Source: CAKUIA01 sp044433115 | GTDB lineage: Bacteria > Verrucomicrobiota > Verrucomicrobiia > Opitutales > Intestinicryptomonadaceae | DNA: 43,813 bases | Assembly: GCA_044433115.1 (NCBI GenBank) | Contig: JAWXTY010000015.1 | Span: 1 to 43,813 of the forward strand | Reading direction: 5' to 3' | Shown: one piece after another, positions 36,757 through 43,813 of the stretch | How the letters are laid out: every line of letters starts with the position of its first letter | Numbering within the stretch: position 1 is the stretch's first letter | Made by a program: the position numbers and the translations under genes | The notes under the pieces: generated by a model | Seen by the model: the letters and a program-made list of their open reading frames with translations, nothing else | The model's database searches: none | What the model was told of the DNA's origin: nothing

Positions 36757-37424
36757 TTAGGGGCTTTGCCCCTAAAACCCCATTAAGGGCTTAGTTCCCG
36801 CCCTTAAAACCTGAAACAAGGCTAGCCTTGAGCCATAGTTTTTGTTGGCGTTTGTATATCAGTGCATTTGCCATTGGGTCTTGGTTGCTTGCCCAGCTGC
36901 CCTTTTGTTGAATTAAATTAATTTTGAAAAAATTAATTTAATTCAACAAAAATCCCTCCTCCTCGAAAGAGAAGTATCTCTTTCGAATTAATTACAATCT
37001 ATTTAAGATTTTAGGCTTTGCACTTGAAGGTGCAAAGTTTTTTGTATCTTTATTTCAATGTGAGAATTTTTTATTTGTGATTTATCTTTAACCCAAAGAT
37101 ATTTGCGACGACTTTGACTGAAAGTCAATTAGAGCAACTTTAACCACTGATGTTAAATTTTTTAATATGTGCCACAGTTTGTTTCTTAAGTGCAATTTAT
37201 ATATAAATTGTGCTTAAGAAACAAACACTGCTTTGCTTTTCATAGCAAAGCCCACACTGCAACAGCGACAGAAAAACGCCAACAAACCCCAAATAGCAAG
37301 CAAAGCTTGCGACGTGCAGGGCGACGCCTTGCTTCAGGGGTGCAGGGGGCTGAACAAGCCACCTGCCTCAGGTTTTTTAGGGCAGAGTATGCCCTAAATG
37401 GGGTTATAGGGGTAAAACCCCTTA
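36757..37424. mobile_element. Element B: second copy of the hairpin-dense noncoding element
   Basis: It lies between convergent genes. From left: module M3 (36757-36775, 36783-36807, 36817-36830); inner repeat near 36841-36853; a 23-bp perfect hairpin (36903-36951, loop GAA); hairpins CGAAAGAGA/TCTCTTTCG and CTTTGCAC/GTGCAAAG; core 37097-37283, about 85-90% identical by eye to the reverse complement of 8637-8822; the inner repeat inverted near 37274-37286; hairpin 37296-37310; and inverted module M4 (37342-37366, 37376-37398, 37408-37422). The last stem touches the stop codon of the gene at 37422. Small reading frames across it look accidental. Confidence 0.75.
37177..37226. repeat. 50-nt near-palindrome (core of element B)
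   Basis: Counterpart of 8693-8742. Two of 25 pairs are not Watson-Crick (TG opposite TG), but as RNA these are G-U wobbles, so the stem persists on that strand. Two pairs near the arm ends differ from element A, with both partners changed. Confidence 0.9.
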
Positions 37425-38342
37425 GTGCGCAAAAAGCTTTGTGAAGTCTTGTAATATTGTCATTAGAAGGCTATGAGCGTCTGAATTATTTTCTATGAAG
37501 ATAGCGATGGCTAGGTTTTTTTCGTAGAAGTTGGCGATGAGGAGGGTGTCATTGCTTTTTGCTCCGAGGATTGCGAGTTTTTGGGTATTTAGTTCTGAGA
37601 AGAGCCAAGTGTTTTGATGTTTGCCTCTTTTTATTTCGCTTTTGTTTATTGCAGAAAAGCTTTTTAGTTCCTTTGACAGGTATTCTGTTAAGTCTATTAT
37701 ATTCAAAGAGTAGCTTAGGTTTAGGGGATTGGGCTTAATTAATTTTATAGAGGGAAATTCTGAAGCTAATTCGCTTTTGATTAAGTTGTCAAAAGAGTCA
37801 AGTAGGGCATTTTCTTTTTTGGATTGGCTGTAGCTAAGTGCGTAGATTGCTCCCAAGTTGCTCAAAGCTGAGTAATCATATTCAGCCCCAGAAATGAGGG
37901 TGGGGTTCATTTGCCACAAAAAGTCGAAATATTCGTAGTCTTGGGCATCTTTTGGGTATAGTTTATCGTGGCTACTTGCGATTGAGGCAGTAGAAGAAAT
38001 CAAGTCTGAGAAAGTGATTTTCTTTGAGTTATACTTAAAAATCTTGGCGTAAGTTCTTATGTCATCGCTTCTATTAAACTTGCCTTGTTTTTCGAGTTTA
38101 TGGGCTAAGTAATTTGTAATAGCATTCGAGGCTGTCCCTAAATTTACAAGTTTTTCAGCGTCGTCGCAGCCTATTATGCGTCTTTCATTTTCGCCGACAT
38201 AGACAAAAAATCCACTTAGCGACTTAGCCCTAAGCTTTGCCTTAAATTGACTAGAAAATATATCTAAAGCCTCAGGCTTAATATCTTTAGCAAAGAGACT
38301 TATAGCAAAAAACATCAAGAATAAGGCAAACAACTTTTTCAT
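37422..38342 (-). CDS. Secreted beta-lactamase-fold protein lacking the catalytic Ser/Lys
   Basis: 306 residues with a signal peptide (about 1-18). The order of weak motifs resembles class C beta-lactamase/serine hydrolases: LGTASNAIT (69-76) at the place of GSxxK, then a KQGKFNRSDDI stretch, ITFSDLISSTASI (compare LLTHTSG), and DYSALSNLGAIYAL (compare YSN). At the SxxK position the residues are Thr 70 and Asn 73, so acylation is unlikely. It could be an inactive binding protein or a structural relative; assignment is tentative. The stop codon lies inside the last stem of element B. Confidence 0.6.
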   Translation of the reverse strand: MKKLFALFLMFFAISLFAKDIKPEALDIFSSQFKAKLRAKSLSGFFVYVGENERRIIGCDDAEKLVNLGTASNAITNYLAHKLEKQGKFNRSDDIRTYAKIFKYNSKKITFSDLISSTASIASSHDKLYPKDAQDYEYFDFLWQMNPTLISGAEYDYSALSNLGAIYALSYSQSKKENALLDSFDNLIKSELASEFPSIKLIKPNPLNLSYSLNIIDLTEYLSKELKSFSAINKSEIKRGKHQNTWLFSELNTQKLAILGAKSNDTLLIANFYEKNLAIAIFIENNSDAHSLLMTILQDFTKLFAH

Positions 38343-38368
38343 AAAATAAATACCAGAAAATCAGTCTA

Positions 38369-38412
38369 GGGGGTATCTAAAAATTGGCAATTAGCTATTT
38401 TTAGATACCCCC
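38369..38412. mobile_element. Minimal hairpin form of the E1/E2 family (E3)
   Basis: A 16-bp perfect stem GGGGGTATCTAAAAAT / ATTTTTAGATACCCCC (38369-38384 with 38397-38412) with a 12-nt loop. The loop and stem resemble the left end of E1 and E2 (CTAAAAATTGGCAATTA...). The right arm supplies the last codons and stop of the RmlD-like gene (38401). It could also act as a transcription barrier for that gene. Confidence 0.7.
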
Positions 38413-39345
38413 CTCTAGTTTAAATCGCTTTATGCTCTTAATTGCAGTTTGCTCGTAATACCAATCTTCGCAAGAACTAGGAACTTCTATAGCCTCAATA
38501 ACTTCGTCGAAATCGTAAGGGCGAGCCTTAACTTTAGGTATTAAATCTGTGCAGTCCAAGGTGAAATCCAAGGCTTCTTCAAGCTCAATAGGCTCAATAA
38601 ACTTAGTAGCATCTAGCTTTAGTTGTTCACAAATTGCCTGAGCCAATTCAAATTGAGATATGCAATGCCTTGTCGCAAATTGATGAATACCAGTAACTGA
38701 AGCCCTTTCGCAAAGTTCTATAACTAGGTCTGCTATATTTTTTGCAGAGGCACACATACGCTTATCATTTGTAGCAAAGCTTTGTTTTACGCCACTTTTA
38801 GCCTCCAGTAAAAATTTCTCGTCAAAGCTAGAATTTCCCTCAAGGCTCTTACCCAAAATTTGAGGAACACGCAAAACTACACTACATTTTGCTCCAGCCT
38901 TTAATACTTTTTTCTCAGCCATTAGCTTAGTATGCCCATACAAATTATAAGGCGAAGGAATGTCTGTATATAAAATAGGAGAAGTTCTGCCATCGAAAAT
39001 CATATCGCTAGAAATGTGTATAAATCTTGAACTTAGGTGAAATGCAAGCTGAGCAAGCTTTTCTGGCATATCAACATTTATAGCTTTTACAAAGTCTATA
39101 TTGTCGTCATTAATATCGCTAGAGGCGACATCAGAGCAGTTCAAAATAGCGTCAGGAAAGACATCTAAGACTATACGCTCGAGGGAGTTTAAATCGCTAA
39201 TATCCAAGCTTAGCTTTTCGAGTTTTGCTCTATTAGGCAAAGAGTCGGGGGCGTTAAGCATAATCACGCTATGCCCCCTATTCAAAGCTTCTTGCACAAC
39301 ATTATATGCAATAGCCCCATTGACATTTGTACAGATGATTTTCAT
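38401..39345 (-). CDS. NAD(P)-dependent reductase, RmlD-like (extended SDR)
   Basis: 314 residues of the sugar-nucleotide reductase type. A Rossmann start (IICTNVNGAIAYNVVQEALNRGH, with a weak glycine motif), FIHISSDMIFDG, and the catalytic YGHTKLMAEK (YxxxK) match dTDP-4-dehydrorhamnose reductase relatives. No rml or other sugar-nucleotide genes flank it, so the substrate is uncertain. The final LEGGI-stop is encoded within the right arm of hairpin element E3, implying that the element reshaped the C-terminus. It is 15 nt after the DUF1080 gene. Confidence 0.78.
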   Translation of the reverse strand: MKIICTNVNGAIAYNVVQEALNRGHSVIMLNAPDSLPNRAKLEKLSLDISDLNSLERIVLDVFPDAILNCSDVASSDINDDNIDFVKAINVDMPEKLAQLAFHLSSRFIHISSDMIFDGRTSPILYTDIPSPYNLYGHTKLMAEKKVLKAGAKCSVVLRVPQILGKSLEGNSSFDEKFLLEAKSGVKQSFATNDKRMCASAKNIADLVIELCERASVTGIHQFATRHCISQFELAQAICEQLKLDATKFIEPIELEEALDFTLDCTDLIPKVKARPYDFDEVIEAIEVPSSCEDWYYEQTAIKSIKRFKLEGGI

Positions 39346-39360
39346 TTATTATAGAAGTTC

Positions 39361-40323
39361 TTAAAGTTCCACTAACCAAATATTTCTAAAAGAAACGTCG
39401 TGTTGGTGGTTTTGTAGTTGAAGTTCAACTTTTTCTGGGTGTTTAAAACTAGTATCTTTCTTTTGCTTAGCATTAGTAGGAGTAGGAACTTCTACATTAT
39501 CTTGAACAAGCACGCCATTTAGGTATACAGTAAAGCGAGGCAATGCAAGGATTTTGCCATCTGCATCATACTTAACTGGAGTAAATTCTATATCATAACT
39601 TTGCCAAGCGTCTGGTTCGAGAGCTGAATTTACAGCTGGTGGATATATACTATATACAGAGCCTACGTCGTAATAATTACATTCAGCAGTGCCAAAAGAG
39701 TCTAAGATTTGTATTTCATAAGGACCAAATTTTACGCCAGAGTTACCACGCTTTTGTTGTTTTTCTTCATTATAAACTGCAGGAGTTTTAAATTCAAAGT
39801 GTAATTTTGAAGCCCCAAAAGCTTCCTTAGTATTTATAGTGCCAGACTTTGACGCATTATCTATAGTAGCAACTCCATCTTTAATAATCCAATTAATATC
39901 TCTCTTGCCCATAACCCAATGCTTTGACAAATCTTTGCCATCAAAAAGAATTACAGCATTTGCAGGAGCTTTTTCTCCCATAGTTTTAGATACATAATTA
40001 AATCTAACTAAGCCAAGCTTTTCAGAATTAAGTTCGCCATTAATTTCAGTAGCAGAAATGTTAGCCATTAGCTTGTCGCCCTTAGCTTCGATTACGCCAT
40101 CTTTAGCCTTTAGAGACGCAACTTCGCAAAGCATATCGCCCTTTTTCTTGATTACATCAGTGTAAAGCCTTAGCCTGTAAGTATCGTCGAAAGACCTAAA
40201 CACTTCGCCAAAAACCTCTTTATCGCCTGCTTTACCTGCATAAAATCCTGCAAAATTATCCTTTTGCGCAAAGGCAGAAATACCTGCCATAAAAATCGTA
40301 AATGTAGTGAGTAACTTTTTCAT
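39361..40323 (-). CDS. Secreted DUF1080 (3-keto-disaccharide hydrolase-like) protein
   Basis: 320 residues with a signal peptide (MKKLLTTFTIFMAGISAFAQ). After an N-terminal part of about 115 residues comes the DUF1080 jelly roll: VILFDGKDLSKHWV, FEFKTP, RGNSGVKFGPYEIQILDSFG, WQSYDIEFTP and the closing LQLQNHQHDVSFRNIWL. DUF1080 proteins are abundant in Verrucomicrobia and Planctomycetes and some hydrolyse 3-keto-glycosides; the substrate here is unknown. The frame stays open upstream to 40533 across the hisC start, but the signal peptide sets ATG 40323. Divergent from hisC. Confidence 0.92.
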   Translation of the reverse strand: MKKLLTTFTIFMAGISAFAQKDNFAGFYAGKAGDKEVFGEVFRSFDDTYRLRLYTDVIKKKGDMLCEVASLKAKDGVIEAKGDKLMANISATEINGELNSEKLGLVRFNYVSKTMGEKAPANAVILFDGKDLSKHWVMGKRDINWIIKDGVATIDNASKSGTINTKEAFGASKLHFEFKTPAVYNEEKQQKRGNSGVKFGPYEIQILDSFGTAECNYYDVGSVYSIYPPAVNSALEPDAWQSYDIEFTPVKYDADGKILALPRFTVYLNGVLVQDNVEVPTPTNAKQKKDTSFKHPEKVELQLQNHQHDVSFRNIWLVEL

Positions 40324-40380
40324 ATAGATCTTAAAGTAAATCTCTAAAAAATAATAAATGCAAGCATAAAAAAATACTCT

Positions 40381-40412
40381 TGCTCTAATTAAATTGTTAT
40401 GCTCTAATTTAA
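40381..40412 (+). repeat. Direct repeat just upstream of hisC
   Basis: TGCTCTAATTAAA (40381) and TGCTCTAATTTAA (40400) are spaced 19 nt apart, within 40 nt of the hisC start and in the gap with the divergent DUF1080 gene. The spacing is near two helical turns, as in a tandem operator, but AT-rich chance similarity is possible. Confidence 0.4.
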
Positions 40413-40417
40413 AAATA

Positions 40418-41509
40418 ATGAAAATAGAAGACTCAATTAGACCTTTGATTTTAAAACAACCTGTGTATTTAGCAGGAAAACCTATAGAATACGTTGCAAG
40501 AGAATTTGGTTTAGATCCAGATAATATCCTCAAGATGGCGTCTAACGAAAACCCTCTAGGTTCTTCACCTAAGGCTATAGAAGCAATAAATTCTGACTTG
40601 CTAAATACTCTTAATTACTACCCTGATGGCTCGCATTACGATTTGTCTATCAAGCTTGCACAAAAGCTTGGCTTGGATAAAGAGCAGATAGTTTGTGGCA
40701 ATGGCTCAAATGAGATATTAGAGACTATAGCTAAGGTATTTTTAGAAGAAGGCAAAAATTCTGTATTTGGAACGCACTCTTTTATAGTATACAAAATAGC
40801 AACTCAGCTAGTTGGGGCAGAATGTAAAGAAGTTGAAATGCCTAATTTGAGATACGATTTCGACTTGCTATTTAATGCTATAGACGAGAATACAAGAGTT
40901 GTTTTCCTTGCCTCTCCCAACAATCCTACAGGCACTTTAACAAGCCAAGAGGAGTTGGATAGCTTTATAGCAAAGTTGCCAGAAGGTGTAATTTTAGTGC
41001 TAGACTGTGCATATACTGAGTTCCAAGACGAGCCACTAGACATTATTAAGCACATAAAGGCAGGTAAAAATGTAATTTGCACTCAAACATTTTCTAAGAT
41101 ATATGGGCTTGCAGGCTTGAGAGTAGGTTATGCTTATACAACAAAGGAAATTGCAAAATACCTTGAAGTTGCTCGCCAACCTTTCAATACAAATAGCATT
41201 GCCCAAAAGGCTGCCATTGCTGCTATAGACGACGCTGACTTTGTTGCAAAGAGCAAGGCTGTAAACGACGAAGGTATGAAGTTCTTGGCTAATTTCTTTG
41301 AAGAAATGAACTTGGAATACATAGCTGAAGGTGGAAATTTTGTTATGGTAAAGCTTAATAATGCCCTAGAAATTTTCGACTCTATGCAAAAGTTAGGTAT
41401 AATTTTACGCCCTAATGTGGGATATGGCTTGCCAGATTGGCTACGTATTACTATAGGCAAGCCTGAGCAAAATGCTCGCTTGGTGCAAGAGTTGAGGAAA
41501 TTATTATAA
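40418..41509 (+). CDS. hisC: Histidinol-phosphate aminotransferase
   Basis: PLP aminotransferase converting imidazole-acetol phosphate to histidinol phosphate. The 363-residue protein has ILKMASNENPLGSSPKA near the N-terminus, GNGSNEILE, FLASPNNPTGT and the PLP lysine in TFSKIYGLAGLRVGY. I chose ATG 40418, which gives the usual N-terminus; a TTG at 40394 is in frame but lies in the direct repeat. The CNNM gene starts 7 nt downstream. Confidence 0.93.
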   Translation: MKIEDSIRPLILKQPVYLAGKPIEYVAREFGLDPDNILKMASNENPLGSSPKAIEAINSDLLNTLNYYPDGSHYDLSIKLAQKLGLDKEQIVCGNGSNEILETIAKVFLEEGKNSVFGTHSFIVYKIATQLVGAECKEVEMPNLRYDFDLLFNAIDENTRVVFLASPNNPTGTLTSQEELDSFIAKLPEGVILVLDCAYTEFQDEPLDIIKHIKAGKNVICTQTFSKIYGLAGLRVGYAYTTKEIAKYLEVARQPFNTNSIAQKAAIAAIDDADFVAKSKAVNDEGMKFLANFFEEMNLEYIAEGGNFVMVKLNNALEIFDSMQKLGIILRPNVGYGLPDWLRITIGKPEQNARLVQELRKLL

Positions 41510-41516
41510 GACTCTA

Positions 41517-42803
41517 ATGGATAATCACCTGATATTGATACTATCGCTTAGTGGAGCTTTTGTAATTTGCATAATTGCATTTTTAATGAGTATGCTACGC
41601 TTTGCCTTAGCTAAAGTAAAATTCGACACAAATAACAGAAAAGAGCCAAGCAAGATCGAAAAGTTCATACTCGAACGCTCTCGCTTAGCTGCTATAGTTA
41701 CAAGTATGTCGATGAAGCTGGCTGTTGGCTTTTTAATGCTATTTATATATTTAGCTATAACTTCAGGGCTCGAAATGGCTGAAATAGAGCTGAGCTTTAG
41801 TTTGAGAATGACATTATTTATAGTATCTGCAATCTTCGCAATATTTTTGCAATACGCACTAATTGTCATACCTTCAACACACTTAGGAAATGTAAAGGCA
41901 GACAAAGTTTTAAAAAGATTGTCGAAGCCCTTTGTATTTATAATGGCTGTATTTATTCCATTGGAATTTTTTGGAAGAAAGTTGTCTTGCTTGATATATG
42001 GCAAGAAAATCGAGGACGAACTCGACTCTTTTGACTACATAGATGTAGACGTAAAACTTAGAGCTGAGGAAAACGACGCCTCTGAACTTAGTGCCATAGA
42101 AGAGACTATAGTAAAAAACACTATGAAATTGCCAGATTTAGATATATCTGACATTATGATACCAAGAAATCAAGTTTGTTACCTTAGCCTTGAGGACGAT
42201 TTTGAGGAAAATTTATCCAAGATAAAAAGCCTTGGGCATACTCGTTTTCCCCTCTGCGAAAGCGACTTAGACAAGTGCATAGGCACTATACACCTAAGAG
42301 ACATTCTTGCTCTAAACAACTTTACGTCCAACGACGACTTAATTGCAATCAAGAAAGACTTGCTACGCATAGGCGAAACAGAAATATCTTCAAGTGCCTT
42401 CAAAAAGTTTAGAGACAACAAGACTCACATCGCCCTCGTGGAAAATGAGTTTGGAGGAACTATGGGGCTTTTGACTCTCGATTGCCTGCTTGAAATTATC
42501 GTTGGCGACATTCAAGACGAGTTCGATACGCCAGAAGACGCTTTGATACGCAAAGTCGACGAAAATGTATACAGCGTATTAGGCTTAACTCCTCTACACG
42601 AGCTATCTGACGTGCTAGATATTGATATGGAGTCAGAATATGCTTCAACTATGGGTGGCTTAATTACTCATATATTAGGGCGTTTCCCAGTTAAAGGCGA
42701 AGTTTTGAGCGTGCCTGATACTAATATAAATATTATAGTAGACCAAGTCGAAAGAACTAAGGTAGTCTCTTGCGTAGTAAAAGTGGTGCAAAAAGAAGAG
42801 TAA
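41517..42803 (+). CDS. CNNM/CorC (HlyC-type) membrane protein with CBS pair
   Basis: 428 residues. The N-terminal part (about 1-165) is a CNNM transmembrane region with three to four helices; residues about 205-330 form a CBS pair beginning with DLDISDIMIPRNQVCYLS and containing HTRFPLCESDLDKCIGTIHLRD and ALVENEFGGTMGLLTLDCLLEIIVGDIQDEFD; the last ~90 residues are the CorC_HlyC transporter-associated domain. Related proteins are linked to Mg2+/Co2+ efflux or tolerance; the ion here is inference. Its stop abuts that of the convergent RelE-like gene. Confidence 0.9.
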   Translation: MDNHLILILSLSGAFVICIIAFLMSMLRFALAKVKFDTNNRKEPSKIEKFILERSRLAAIVTSMSMKLAVGFLMLFIYLAITSGLEMAEIELSFSLRMTLFIVSAIFAIFLQYALIVIPSTHLGNVKADKVLKRLSKPFVFIMAVFIPLEFFGRKLSCLIYGKKIEDELDSFDYIDVDVKLRAEENDASELSAIEETIVKNTMKLPDLDISDIMIPRNQVCYLSLEDDFEENLSKIKSLGHTRFPLCESDLDKCIGTIHLRDILALNNFTSNDDLIAIKKDLLRIGETEISSSAFKKFRDNKTHIALVENEFGGTMGLLTLDCLLEIIVGDIQDEFDTPEDALIRKVDENVYSVLGLTPLHELSDVLDIDMESEYASTMGGLITHILGRFPVKGEVLSVPDTNINIIVDQVERTKVVSCVVKVVQKEE

Positions 42804-43154
42804 TTATTTTAGGGAGTCTATATAAGTCCAAAAGTGGTCTGTTTGCTCAATCATAGTTTCCTCTTTATAAGGAAGCTTGAACCTAAATACAAAATCTGCA
42901 AGGGTGTGCTGATTTAGGAGGTAATGGGCAAATATAGTGCCATCATTTAGCTCGAAGTAAATGCGATAATCGCCTGCACGAAGTCTATAGAACTCTTTAC
43001 CAGAACGCTTAAATTTGCCAAATATGCCAGTTTTATCCTTGGATAACTTATCTATATCTATAGAGCCAAGCATATCTATTAGCTCTAATTGTTCGATTTT
43101 GTCGAGCTTATTTAAAGCCCCCATTGCTTGATTACTGAAATTTACTTGATACAT
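42804..43154 (-). CDS. Solitary RelE/ParE-family protein
   Basis: 116 residues. The first ~90 have the RelE/ParE fold signature: VNFSNQAMGALNKLD, then FGKFKRSGKEFYRLRAGDYRIYFELNDG (56-69 is the YRLRxGDYRIxFE core), and a C-terminal HTLADFVFR. A tail of ~25 residues is not typical of the toxin. RelE toxins cleave mRNA on the ribosome and ParE poisons gyrase, each with an adjacent antitoxin gene; none is seen on either side. It may be a domesticated or non-toxic relative. Confidence 0.8.
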   Translation of the reverse strand: MYQVNFSNQAMGALNKLDKIEQLELIDMLGSIDIDKLSKDKTGIFGKFKRSGKEFYRLRAGDYRIYFELNDGTIFAHYLLNQHTLADFVFRFKLPYKEETMIEQTDHFWTYIDSLK

Positions 43155-43175
43155 AAGAAAGATTAAAGATATTTT

Positions 43176-43359
43176 AGGTGAGTTCTAAAAATTAGCACTT
43201 AGCTATTTTTTAGATTATTTTGAGGTTAATTTTTTATGTTTTTAAGGAGGATAACAGCGTTATCTAACGCAAAAACAGAGAAAATTAGACCAAAATAAGC
43301 AAAAAAGAGCAAGTGTATTTTTCTCAATCTATTTAAAAACTAATTTTTAGAACTCACCT
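43176..43359. mobile_element. MITE-like element E2 (20-bp perfect terminal inverted repeats)
   Basis: 184 bp with perfect ends AGGTGAGTTCTAAAAATTAG (43176-43195) and its reverse complement (43340-43359). The interior aligns with E1 over most of its length (for example AAGGAGGATA and the AAAAAGAGCAA block). The central hairpin is GATAAC-AGC-GTTATC (43250-43264), where E1 has GATAGC-AGA-GCTATC. It lies upstream of the divergent RelE-like gene and Gly-rich gene. No coding capacity. Confidence 0.88.
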
Positions 43360-43483
43360 TTCAAAAAAAATACAAACTTTTTTTGAAACCTTTAAGCAAA
43401 ATCTTTGTTATACATATATGAAAGCGAATAAAACTTTTAATACCCCAACAAATTAAAAACACGAAATAGAGAAATTAAATATT

Positions 43484-43813
43484 ATGAAAATAAAGAAGAT
43501 TTTAACAATCCTTATGTCAGTTATGGCTACAGTGTCTTTGTATTCACAAGACACTTTTGACTTCTTAGAAGAAACTACAACTACTACAACTTCTACTACA
43601 GATTACTCTCAATCTGCAACCCAAAGCTCTTCTTCTAGCCAACAAGGCGGACAAATGCAAAGCAATAGAGGCGGCAGAGGCGGCGAAGGTGGTCAAATGC
43701 AAGGTGGCAGAGGTCAAGGTGGTCGTGGTCAAGGCGGCGAAGGTGGTCGTGGTCAAGGCGGCGAAGGTGGTCGTGGTCAAGGCGGCGAAGGTGGTCGTGG
43801 TCAAGGCGGTCGT
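43484..43813 (+). CDS. Secreted Gly/Arg/Gln-rich repeat protein (3' end beyond window)
   Basis: The frame is open from ATG 43484 through the right edge (110 codons). A signal peptide (about 22 residues, ending SLYSQ) is followed by a Thr/Ser-rich stretch (EETTTTTTSTTDYSQS) and then Gly-rich sequence that becomes regular: an 8-residue unit GGRGQGGE encoded by a 24-nt repeat, four units at 43718-43813, the last modified. The remainder is not visible, so domain content is unknown. Perfect DNA repeats make length variation by slippage likely. Confidence 0.8.
   Translation, partial: MKIKKILTILMSVMATVSLYSQDTFDFLEETTTTTTSTTDYSQSATQSSSSSQQGGQMQSNRGGRGGEGGQMQGGRGQGGRGQGGEGGRGQGGEGGRGQGGEGGRGQGGR
43718..43813 (+). 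repeat. 24-nt tandem repeat inside the Gly-rich gene
   Basis: Four units of GGTGGTCGTGGTCAAGG plus CGGCGAA (43718, 43742, 43766, 43790); the first three are identical and the last differs at its end. The unit is a multiple of three, so copy-number change keeps the frame. Confidence 0.93.

Noticed and set aside
37190..37444. 84-codon plus-strand frame across element B
   Set aside because: It runs through the palindrome and hairpins into the opposite gene's end; there is no counterpart in element A.
40324..40533. Upstream extension of the DUF1080 protein
   Set aside because: It would run antisense through the hisC start and precede a clear signal peptide.
43565..43804. Minus-strand Thr/Ala-rich frame
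   Set aside because: Antisense shadow of the Gly-rich repeat gene, which has the signal peptide and proper start.

Overview
The window looks like chromosomal DNA of a low-GC, Gram-negative bacterium, most plausibly a host-associated member of the Verrucomicrobiota (Opitutae-like). The inference rests on an outer membrane (RND pump, lipoproteins, autotransporter remnant), a DUF1080 protein and a secreted sulfatase, a DksA-like protein with a long Lys/Ala-rich N-terminus and degenerate zinc finger, and the ribBA-ribH-nusB-ftsY gene order. No marker gene settles the taxon.

Layout. 1-2160: CT-rich edge, a tRNA-Asp with a strong terminator, four copies of a 19-nt direct repeat, then two decayed genes (PQQ-type beta-propeller and autotransporter barrel). 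2157-7543 (minus): overlapping biotin operon bioB-bioA-bioF-bioGC-bioD, including a BioG-BioC fusion. 7627-8406 (plus): a YycJ/WalJ-like metallo-hydrolase. 8407-9056: GATA microsatellite and a hairpin-dense noncoding element (element A). 9057-15046 (minus): tripartite RND efflux operon. 15099-15310: a MITE-like element. 15339-25517 (minus): an unrecognised charged-tailed protein, hemL, nadE, hisD, lspA, a DksA-like regulator and ileS. 25760-27836 (plus): L36, L31 type B, a small lipoprotein, a two-TM protein and a Sel1-repeat protein. 27918-35644 (minus): sulfatase, tcdA, tatD-like, aroB, ftsY, nusB, ribH, ribBA, rluB. 35753-36748 (plus): SBF-like transporter. 36757-37424: element B, a second copy of the hairpin-dense element. 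37422-40323 (minus): degenerate serine-hydrolase-like protein, RmlD-like reductase, DUF1080 protein. 40418-42803 (plus): hisC and a CNNM/CorC-type protein. 42804-43154 (minus): solitary RelE-like protein. 43176-43359: second MITE. 43484-end: a secreted Gly-rich repeat protein cut by the window edge.

Most genes are housekeeping: biotin, histidine, NAD, tetrapyrrole, riboflavin and shikimate synthesis, ribosomal proteins and protein targeting. The most unusual content is noncoding. Elements A (8468-9038) and B (36757-37424) each lie between the 3' ends of two convergent genes. Each has inverted terminal modules of three hairpins and a shared ~187-bp core, present in opposite orientations, centred on a 50-nt palindrome. 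Comparing A with B, several stems differ by paired changes that keep base pairing while loops stay the same. A second family of short elements with terminal inverted repeats (15099, 43176, a minimal hairpin at 38369 and a fragment at 35675) shows the same kind of paired change in its central hairpin. In both families the folding seems better preserved than the sequence. Coordinates, repeats and motifs were read by eye; no database search was made.
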